Source of the DNA: Moraxellaceae bacterium | GTDB taxonomy: Bacteria > Pseudomonadota > Gammaproteobacteria > Pseudomonadales > Moraxellaceae | DNA: 7,880 nucleotides | Assembly (NCBI GenBank): GCA_003543245.1 | Contig: DPJB01000012.1 | Span: forward strand, 1 to 7,880 | Direction of reading: 5' to 3' | Shown: piece after piece, positions 1-4,221 of the stretch | Numbering within the stretch: position 1 is the first letter of the stretch | Layout: every line of letters begins with the position of its first letter | Notes under the pieces: model-generated | Told to the model about the DNA's origin: nothing | The model's database searches: none | Seen by the model: the letters and a program-made list of their open reading frames with translations, nothing else | Made by a program: the position numbers and the translations under genes

Positions 1-710
1 GGCAGGCTGGTGAACCAGTGCTCGTTCAGACACTCGTCCCGGAACCGTCCGTTGAACGACTCGATGTAGGCGTTCTGGTTGGGTTTTCCCGGCTGAATCA
101 GATACAGCCTGACGCCTCGCTGATGCGCCCAGCTCAGCATGGCACGGCCACAGAACTCCTTGCCGTTATCCGTGCGGATGGCCTGCGGCAGACCACGGGT
201 CACGGCCAGACGATCCAGGATTCGCGTTAACACCATCCCGCTAATGGCACGCTCAGGCACGATGGCCACCGCCTCATGGGTCGCATCATCCACGACAGTC
301 AGGTTCTTGATCACACGACCCTCCGCCGTGCGGTCGAACACAAAGTCCATCGACCACACCTGATTGGCCGCCACCGGACGATTCAGTGGACAACGATCCG
401 ACACGGGTATTTTCTTGCGCTTGCGCCGACGCACCTGCAATTCAGCCTCTGCATACAGGCGCTCTACGCGCTTGTGGTTAACGATCAGGCCTGCCTGACG
501 CAATTTCAGGTAGATCATGCCCGCGCCATAGCGACGGTGCCGATGGGCCAAGGCAAGGATCTGCTCCCGTAATGCCACGTTGCGGTCAGCCGCCGGCCGG
601 TAGCGGTAGGCACTGGCGCTTATCCTGGCTATCCGAAGGGCTCGCCGCTCCGACAATCCGCGCTCGGTCAGGTAGCACACCAGCTGGCGCCGGGCCGGTG
701 CGCTTACCAT
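1..710 (-). CDS. IS3-family transposase OrfB, DDE integrase-type catalytic domain (C-terminus off the window)
   Basis: This frame is open without a stop from an ATG at 710 to the left edge, giving about 236 residues. It encodes the catalytic half of an IS3-family transposase, which carries out strand cleavage and joining of the element. The N-terminal part (about residues 1-100) is a helical HTH_21-like region with the motif RRYGAGMIYLKLRQ. The rve-type core follows: first Asp in WSMDFVFD (about D122), second Asp in RTDNGKEF (about D181), and Glu in AYIESFNGRFRDECLNEHWF (about E217). The D-to-E spacing of 35 residues is as expected for the family. The ATG overlaps the end of orfA in the -1 frame, so the protein is probably made mainly as an OrfAB fusion by frameshifting. 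No inactivating change is seen in the visible part. Confidence 0.93.
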   Translation of the reverse strand, partial: MVSAPARRQLVCYLTERGLSERRALRIARISASAYRYRPAADRNVALREQILALAHRHRRYGAGMIYLKLRQAGLIVNHKRVERLYAEAELQVRRRKRKKIPVSDRCPLNRPVAANQVWSMDFVFDRTAEGRVIKNLTVVDDATHEAVAIVPERAISGMVLTRILDRLAVTRGLPQAIRTDNGKEFCGRAMLSWAHQRGVRLYLIQPGKPNQNAYIESFNGRFRDECLNEHWFTSL

Positions 711-967
711 TTTTTTCGGAGAGCCTCCTTGATGATCTCGTTCTCAAGGAGGGATTCGGCCAACAACTTCTTCAGGCGCGCATTCTCGGTATCCAGCTCT
801 TTCAGGCGCTTGGCCTCAGGGACACTCATGCCGCCGAACTTGGCTTTCCACAGGTAATAGCTCGCTTCCGAGAACCCGTGTTTCCGGCAAAGCTCCTTGA
901 TCGGCAGCCCCGCCTCGGCCTCTCGCAGGAAGCCAATGATCTGTTCTTCGGTGAATCGCTTCTTCAT
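704..967 (-). CDS. IS3-family transposase OrfA (helix-turn-helix plus leucine zipper)
   Basis: This is an 87-residue protein beginning MKKRFTEEQIIGFLREAEAG. Residues about 5-45 form the transposase_8 helix-turn-helix that recognises the IS ends, including GLPIKELCRKHGFSEASYYLW. Residues about 52-80 form a heptad-like coiled coil (LKELDTENARLKKLLAESLL) for multimerisation. The ATG at 967 is chosen because GAGGAG (complement 975-980) lies 7 nt upstream; an in-frame TTG at 973 has no comparable site. The last codons (CGA AAA AAA TGG TAA) contain the slippery A7 used to enter orfB. Length and composition are normal for the family and the gene looks intact. Confidence 0.95.
   Translation of the reverse strand: MKKRFTEEQIIGFLREAEAGLPIKELCRKHGFSEASYYLWKAKFGGMSVPEAKRLKELDTENARLKKLLAESLLENEIIKEALRKKW
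710..716 (-). promoter_or_regulatory. A7 slippery site for programmed -1 ribosomal frameshifting (orfA to orfB)
   Basis: Seven A residues on the minus strand are phased as A AAA AAA relative to orfA, which is the X XXY YYZ arrangement. A -1 slip here continues directly into the orfB frame at its ATG (710) and skips the orfA stop at 704-706. IS3-family elements are known to make their active OrfAB transposase this way. I did not identify a convincing downstream stimulatory hairpin. Confidence 0.8.
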
Positions 968-1009
968 GTCCAATCTCCTCAGGGGTAAATTGGACTCTAA
1001 AGTCAGTCG

Positions 1010-1132
1010 CTACTCAAATTGGGGGGGGCGTCGCCGGACCAAGAAGCCCGGCAAGGTGTCATCAATCAGCTCGAACGGTTTGTCAGCTGGACTAATCGAC
1101 TTCAGCAGTTTTTCAGTGAGTTTGGTTTTCAT
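1010..1132 (-). pseudogene. Tyrosine recombinase (island integrase), N-terminal fragment cut by the IS
   Basis: From an ATG at 1132 the minus strand reads MKTKLTEKLLKSISPADKPF, then continues about 16 residues to GFLVRRRP before the poly-C run. It then enters IS sequence and stops at 1010-1012, giving 40 residues in total. The pattern LTEKLLKS-x-x-PADKPFEL-x-D-x-x-x-x-GFLVR is typical of the N-terminal arm-type DNA-binding domain (DUF4102-like) of tyrosine integrases of tRNA-associated islands and prophages. The catalytic domain (R...H-x-x-R...Y) is absent here; if it survives, it lies left of the window beyond the IS. The position 300 bp downstream of a tRNA 3' end, in the same orientation, supports the identification. 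The call is an inference from a short stretch, but the fit is good. Confidence 0.75.
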
Positions 1133-1202
1133 GTGGTGGTTCCGATAGCACTGCCGCTGGGTCTACAACGGCAGGTGAAAGCTACTCGGCGTCACACATG
1201 CG

Positions 1203-1248
1203 TCTCATGGAAGGAAGCGACCATACTTGGTCGATTCTTTCCATGAGA
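1203..1248. repeat. Imperfect inverted repeat, 21-bp arms, 4-nt loop
   Basis: Arms 1203-1223 and 1228-1248 are complementary at 19 of 21 positions around the loop TACT. The outer part TCTCATGGAA pairs with TTCCATGAGA, and the inner part CGACCA pairs with TGGTCG. No T-run follows on either strand, so it is not a standard intrinsic terminator. Its place about 70 bp upstream of the integrase start fits an operator, a cruciform or a leader-RNA hairpin. Confidence 0.75.
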
Positions 1249-1286
1249 AACCTCTAGGACTGTGGTAGGGGCAATGTGGCCAGCCC

Positions 1287-1306
1287 GTAAGTCCACGGTA
1301 AGTCCA
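1287..1306. repeat. Tandem 9-bp direct repeat with 11-bp period
   Basis: GTAAGTCCA occurs at 1287-1295 and again at 1298-1306. The one-helical-turn spacing is compatible with cooperative binding of a small protein such as an arm-binding recombinase domain or an excisionase. It is short, and chance is possible. Confidence 0.4.
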
Positions 1307-1360
1307 AGCGAAATACCTTTCGGTACCTGCTTGATACCCGTAGATACATGAACTGGGCAG

Positions 1361-1386
1361 GGCTAGCCTGATAACAGGCTCTAGCC
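1361..1386. repeat. Bulged hairpin downstream of the tRNA
   Basis: GGCTAG-CCTG pairs across the loop ATAA with CAGG-CT-CTAGCC, giving a 10-bp stem with a 2-nt bulge. It lies 46 bp beyond the tRNA 3' end. It lacks a following T-tract on the minus strand, so a role as the tRNA terminator is only possible. Confidence 0.45.
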
Positions 1387-1431
1387 ACCCTTATAATTCA
1401 GGGGCTTACGAGGTACAGACGGGTAAGGAAA

Positions 1432-1455
1432 TGGTGCGCCAGGCGGGATTCGAAC
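1432..1455 (-). other. Candidate attachment site (island/chromosome junction) at the tRNA-Arg 3' end
   Basis: The 3' part of the tRNA, from the T-loop to CCA, is the usual crossover region for tyrosine integrases. The integrase stub lies downstream of the tRNA 3' end in the same orientation, which is the common island layout. The second copy needed to prove an att site is not in this window, so the endpoints are approximate. Confidence 0.35.
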
Positions 1456-1508
1456 CCACGACCCCTGCCTTCGGAGGGCAGTACTCTATCCAGCTGAGCT
1501 ACTGGCGC
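1432..1508 (-). tRNA. tRNA-Arg (anticodon CCG)
   Basis: This is a 77-nt minus-strand gene that folds as a standard cloverleaf. The acceptor stem is GCGCCAG with CTGGCGC. The D-arm is GCTC-AGCTGGATA-GAGT. The anticodon stem is CTGCC with GGCAG around the loop CTCCGAA, with anticodon CCG complementary to 1472-1474, reading the Arg codon CGG. The T-arm is GTGGG-TTCGAAT-CCCGC. The discriminator base is A, and the CCA end is encoded at 1432-1434. It appears intact. Its 3' end faces the integrase stub, so it is the likely integration site, with the tRNA regenerated by the element. Confidence 0.97.
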
Positions 1509-1815
1509 AGTGCAGAGCCTGAAAACGACGGCTTTCAGGGAGGCCGCATGATACCCAGTGTCCCTTAGGCAGTCCACGATTAAGCTCGACGCCAGGCAGG
1601 TCTCCGGCATCAATTTCATACATTCAGACTAAGCAAGGCAGTGTTAAATGTCACTTGATCTAACAGTCTGCCGTTTATCCCTGTGGGACCCCTTACATCA
1701 CTTTTGGTACATCTGCAATTGCACATTCATCAATTTAAGCCAATGTTGAATTATGGAAGCAAGGGAAGTTCTAAACAGGGACAGGCCGATCATGGCCAAG
1801 TGGTGGAGATGGGCT
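1509..1815. other. Intergenic region between divergent tRNA and pilin gene
   Basis: Apart from the candidate tRNA promoter and leader hairpin, no gene is supported. It should hold the plus-strand promoter for the first pilin. The AT-rich stretch at about 1710-1755 is the likeliest place, but I see no -35/-10 pair good enough to call. Confidence 0.4.
1548..1576 (-). promoter_or_regulatory. Candidate sigma70 promoter for tRNA-Arg
   Basis: On the minus strand TGGACT (complement 1571-1576) is followed after 17 bp by TATCAT (complement 1548-1553). These match the -35 and -10 consensus at 4/6 and 5/6. The -10 lies 39 bp upstream of the mature tRNA 5' end. A 7-bp hairpin (CCTGAAA with TTTCAGG, 1518-1540) would fall in the leader that is removed during tRNA maturation. 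Confidence 0.45.
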
Positions 1816-2319
1816 ATGAAGTACAGGGCTCTGGTTTTGTCAGGAATGGTGGTGGTCGGGGTGATATCGGGCTACGTGACTGCATTGACGCAAGGCACAA
1901 CAGGAACGAGTTCTGAAGGAAGGCTGTCTATCCAGCTGAGTATCCCTCTGCTGATCAAGATTCAGGGGCTGCAGGACATTGATCTGGGCACCTACACGGG
2001 AACCGGTGATCTCCAGGGTGCCTCCAATGCATGTGTGAAAAGGAATGGTGCGGGTTCTTACAGTGTGACCGCTACCTCCATCAATGCGTTCGCACTCACT
2101 GGCTCTGCCAGTGTGCCGTATGGTGTGACCTGGGGTGGTCAGCCGCTTGGCCAGGGTGTAGTGCTGGCAGGCCAGATTCCTGAGGCGGTTGCTTTCAAAG
2201 AGGCCTGTGGCGCAACGGCCATGAACAAGATTGGCGTCAGTGTGCGGGCAGTGGATTTGCAGGTTGCTCCTCCAGGTATGTACACGGATGTGCTAACTCT
2301 GATGGTACAGCCAGACTGA
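1816..2319 (+). CDS. Secreted pilin subunit, spore-coat-U-like (SCPU) domain
   Basis: This is a 167-residue secreted protein, probably a structural subunit of the pilus built by the downstream chaperone and usher. The ATG at 1816 is preferred because GGAG at 1805-1808 lies 7 nt upstream and it begins a clean signal peptide (MKYRALVLSGMVVVGVISGY, likely cut after VTA at residue 23). Upstream in-frame ATGs at 1792 and 1753 would add W-rich or charged residues and have weaker or no ribosome site. The mature N-terminus has an alternating hydrophobic strand (RLSIQLSIPLLIKI, about 36-49), a candidate donor strand. The SCPU-like signature follows: LQDIDLGTY, CVKRN (C73), VPYGVTWGG (about 100-108), C131 and the closing strand MYTDVLTLMV. 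The two cysteines probably form a disulfide. It resembles the next two gene products, so the three are paralogous. Confidence 0.85.
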   Translation: MKYRALVLSGMVVVGVISGYVTALTQGTTGTSSEGRLSIQLSIPLLIKIQGLQDIDLGTYTGTGDLQGASNACVKRNGAGSYSVTATSINAFALTGSASVPYGVTWGGQPLGQGVVLAGQIPEAVAFKEACGATAMNKIGVSVRAVDLQVAPPGMYTDVLTLMVQPD

Positions 2320-2484
2320 CTTGGAGTGGTTATTTAACCTTTTGTTTTGTATGAATTTTTTCAGTTGGTGGCCTCGCGCGCGCAGATCGTTTGCGGCGAG
2401 GCTGAACCCTGCTGACGGGCGACTCAAGAAGAGTTCCCGCGATTACAAGTGCTGGACTTGAGAGGAATCGTCCTTTCAGGGCTT

Positions 2485-2502
2485 TGCTTGCGTCCGCAAG
2501 CA
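2485..2502. repeat. Short perfect hairpin in the pilin leader
   Basis: TGCTTG and CAAGCA pair across CGTCCG, and the loop bases can extend the stem to 8 bp. No T-tract follows, so it is not an intrinsic terminator. A function is not established. Confidence 0.5.
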
Positions 2503-2583
2503 GGCGTGAATTACCGGTCAGTCTGTTAGCTTGCCTTTCATCCCCCATACGATCCCGTTCAGCTGCTTTCGGCGCATGCAGAC

Positions 2584-2611
2584 TTGCTCTCAGTCTGAAT
2601 GTCGATATGGT
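2584..2611 (+). promoter_or_regulatory. Weak candidate sigma70 promoter for the second pilin
   Basis: TTGCTC and TATGGT are separated by 16 bp, about 90 bp upstream of the ATG at 2703. Matches to consensus are modest (3/6 and 4/6). It is listed because the 383-bp gap makes an internal promoter likely. Confidence 0.22.
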
Positions 2612-2692
2612 GCGAGCATGGACGAGATGGTGGCACCGAGCCTGATGACGCTCACGGACTCCAAATTAATCAAAGGCCCACAGAGGCCAGAC

Positions 2693-2697
2693 AGGTG
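2693..2697 (+). promoter_or_regulatory. Ribosome binding site of the second pilin
   Basis: AGGTG lies 5 nt before the ATG at 2703. With the following signal peptide it fixes this start and suggests good translation, as expected for a major subunit. Confidence 0.6.
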
Positions 2698-2702
2698 TAA
2701 GT

Positions 2703-3239
2703 ATGCGTAACAAATTTCTTGCTGTAGCAATGGCCGCTGTCGGCCTGGCTGTGTCGGGTGTGTCGATGGCTGCAACAAATGGCACGGTTGGCGCAACCTC
2801 AACGGGCACTGTAGTGATCAATGCAACGATTCCCAAGCTGATCCGTATTACCGGTCTGGCTGATATCACCATGGTGCTCCCTGCGCCTGTAGATGATGAT
2901 CTCGGCTATACCGCCGCAGCGACCGGCAGCTCACCAGCCTGTGTTCGCCAGAATGGTGGCACTGCAACGTATGGTATTGTGGCCACCAGTGCCAACACGG
3001 CCTTTGAGCTGACAAACGGTACTCTCGCGCCCGTTCCCTATTCGCTGACATGGGGTGGTACGGCACTGGCCTACAATGCGGCTCTGACCGCCCAGACACC
3101 AGACAGCACCACTTTGGGTTCCTGTGCTGACGTGGCTGGCAAGCTTGAGGTCTCCATTGCTGCTGCTGATCTGAATGATGCTGAAGGTAGTGCAGTCGAC
3201 TACACTGACACGGTGACGCTGGTCGTTACTCCTGAGTAA
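2703..3239 (+). CDS. Secreted pilin subunit, SCPU-like; likely major pilin
   Basis: This is a 178-residue secreted protein with a typical signal peptide (MRNKFLAVAMAAVGLAVSGV, cut after SMA at about 23). The mature N-terminus is Thr/Gly-rich and runs into an alternating hydrophobic strand (TGTVVINATIPKLIRI, about 34-49) suited to donor-strand exchange with the neighbouring subunit. The core keeps the features of the first pilin: GLADI, CVRQN (C80), VPYSLTWGG (about 111-119), C141, and the final strand DYTDTVTLVV. It differs by replacing the LGT motif after DI with a longer acidic insert (about 57-78). A good ribosome site and the strong terminator directly after the stop fit an abundantly made major subunit, although this is inferred. 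It is substrate for the chaperone and usher encoded on the opposite strand. Confidence 0.88.
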   Translation: MRNKFLAVAMAAVGLAVSGVSMAATNGTVGATSTGTVVINATIPKLIRITGLADITMVLPAPVDDDLGYTAAATGSSPACVRQNGGTATYGIVATSANTAFELTNGTLAPVPYSLTWGGTALAYNAALTAQTPDSTTLGSCADVAGKLEVSIAAADLNDAEGSAVDYTDTVTLVVTPE

Positions 3240-3253
3240 TCGCCTTGTGTGAT

Positions 3254-3292
3254 AAAAAGGGCGGCGGGCGTGATGTCCGGCCGCCCTTTTTT
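3254..3292 (+). terminator. Rho-independent terminator after the likely major pilin
   Basis: GGGCGGC (3259-3265) pairs with GCCGCCC (3280-3286). The flanking A5 (3254-3258) pairs with part of the T6 tract (3287-3292), which also supplies the uridine run. It begins 14 bp after the pilin stop and ends 20 bp before the tip gene start. Because of the A5 flank it could also work on the minus strand. Complete termination would leave the tip gene without transcripts unless another promoter exists, so partial read-through is likely. Confidence 0.88.
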
Positions 3293-3312
3293 ATTCTGAA
3301 GTACATGAAATC

Positions 3313-4218
3313 ATGATACCTGAGCGGATGCAGTGGTGTGTGCGATTGCTTTTCCTCCTGCTCTTGTGGGGGGGCGAAGCATCTGCCGACTTGAATATAA
3401 CGCCGGCAGCTCCCACGCTTTCCCAGACGTGGCCTGGCTCGGGCAATATTGTTTTCATACAGGACTTCTGTCTGCGTTCGACCAATGGCAACAGCAGCAA
3501 TGGTCGTGCTTACGGCTTGACACCAGGCGCACCATTCACGCTGAGCAATGGCAGCAACACAATTCCTTTCACGGCCACATGGCGGGGCACCACGGGTGTT
3601 ACCAGCACGCTGAGTGCAGGTGTTGGCTTGGTCAATCTGCCGGGTTCGGGGGTTAACTGTCCCGGCGCCAACAACGTGCGTCTTACGGCGACAGTGACAG
3701 CGGCTAGCCTGGCCGCGGCTCCCGCCGGGCTTTATACGCAGATATTGCAGCTGACACTTGATAATGCGCAGGCAATCCCGGTCGTAGTGCCTGTCACCTT
3801 GTCGATATCGATTGGTTCCTACATCAGCCTCAGTCAATTGACCGACATTAATCTTGGTACGTTTGATGGCATCAATCCGCTGACAGGCAGTGATGTCGTG
3901 TGCGTCTATCGCAATGTCAGTGGTGGTTATGGGGTGCGTGCCAGTGGTCAGGGGACGGCTGGGGCATTCGTGCTGGTCAATGGTGCCAGCCAGGTGCCCT
4001 TCAGCGTGACCTGGAATGATGGTAGCGGAGCGGCTGCCTTGTTGCCCGGAGTCTTGCTGTCCGGTCGTGGCAACGTGAACAACACAAGCCTGGACTGTAA
4101 TGCGGGTGCTGCCAACAATGCGACGCTAGGTATAACGGTCTCGGCGGCGGACATAGGGGCTGCGTCAAGTGCAGGCCTGCATTCCGGGGTTCTCACCCTT
4201 ACGCTGGAAATCCAGTAA
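3313..4218 (+). CDS. Two-domain SCPU-like fimbrial subunit, probable pilus tip protein/adhesin
   Basis: This is a 301-residue secreted protein: signal peptide about 1-25 (hydrophobic RLLFLLLLW core, cut after EASA) followed by two tandem pilin-like domains. Domain 1 (about 27-152) has C53 and C116, the motif IPFTATW (about 84-90) and the strand LYTQILQLTL. Domain 2 (about 155-301) has a leading strand (IPVVVPVTLSISI), LTDINLGTF, CVYRN (C197), VPFSVTW (about 228-234), C262 and closing strand HSGVLTLTL. Domain 1 lacks a long N-terminal donor strand and domain 2 resembles the first pilin, which is what one expects of a tip subunit such as the two-domain tips CsuE or CfaE. The ATG at 3313 is assumed; ATG 3328 is an alternative, and neither has a strong ribosome site. 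The stop lies 3 bp from the convergent usher stop. The receptor, if any, is unknown. Confidence 0.82.
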   Translation: MIPERMQWCVRLLFLLLLWGGEASADLNITPAAPTLSQTWPGSGNIVFIQDFCLRSTNGNSSNGRAYGLTPGAPFTLSNGSNTIPFTATWRGTTGVTSTLSAGVGLVNLPGSGVNCPGANNVRLTATVTAASLAAAPAGLYTQILQLTLDNAQAIPVVVPVTLSISIGSYISLSQLTDINLGTFDGINPLTGSDVVCVYRNVSGGYGVRASGQGTAGAFVLVNGASQVPFSVTWNDGSGAAALLPGVLLSGRGNVNNTSLDCNAGAANNATLGITVSAADIGAASSAGLHSGVLTLTLEIQ

Positions 4219-4221
4219 GGC

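Larger units (their letters stand above)
1..1028 (-). mobile_element. IS3-family insertion sequence (IS407-like group), right part only
   Basis: The element is read on the minus strand. It contains a complete orfA and most of orfB, overlapping in the two-frame arrangement of IS3-family elements, and it continues beyond the left edge. Its 5' end lies upstream of orfA. The terminal inverted repeat should begin in or next to the G8 run at 1021-1028, but the exact edge cannot be fixed because the target gene is also C-rich there and the other end is not in view. The element interrupts an integrase gene read from the same strand. Assignment to the IS407-like group rests on the orfA and orfB protein sequences, not on a database match. 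Confidence 0.9.
1133..1431. other. Gene-free interval between integrase stub and tRNA; probable integrase promoter and att arm region
   Basis: I see no convincing gene here. The interval holds a large imperfect inverted repeat (1203-1248), a short one (CTGCCG at 1151-1156 with CGGCAG at 1169-1174), a bulged hairpin (1361-1386), and a direct repeat GTAAGTCCA at 1287-1295 and 1298-1306, offset by 11 bp (about one helical turn). In tRNA-associated islands this interval normally carries the integrase promoter and arm-type or directionality-factor binding sites. That role is inferred from position only. Confidence 0.4.
2320..2702. other. Long spacer/leader between the two pilin genes
   Basis: These 383 bp contain no gene I can support. 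Present are a T-rich stretch just after the pilin stop (2340-2361), an alternating CG run at 2375-2383, a perfect short hairpin (TGCTTG with CAAGCA, 2485-2502), and a weak candidate promoter at 2584-2611. The length suggests the second pilin has its own promoter and an untranslated leader instead of simple co-transcription. Confidence 0.5.

Noticed and set aside
1203..1248. The large inverted repeat as an integron attC site or a transcription terminator
   Set aside because: It lacks the attC core sites and cassette context, and has no T-tract on either strand.
1753..1815. Longer versions of the first pilin starting at ATG 1753 or 1792
   Set aside because: They place charged and W-rich residues ahead of a complete signal peptide and lack the GGAG site that serves ATG 1816.
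2328..2349. GGTTA-TT-TAACC followed by a T-rich run after the first pilin, a possible terminator
   Set aside because: The stem is only 4-5 AT-rich pairs with a tiny loop, too weak to call an intrinsic terminator.
2330..2548. 72-codon minus-strand frame in the spacer between the pilins
   Set aside because: It is Arg/Lys/Ser-rich with no ribosome site or recognisable motif, so it is not supported as a gene.
2631..2646. TGGCAC resembling the -24 half of a sigma54 promoter upstream of the second pilin
   Set aside because: The -12 half is CTGA instead of TTGC at the required spacing, so the invariant GC is missing.
3226..3837. 203-codon minus-strand open frame over the pilin terminator and tip gene
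   Set aside because: It runs antisense to the tip gene and through the terminator, with Cys/Arg/Gln-rich composition typical of a shadow frame.
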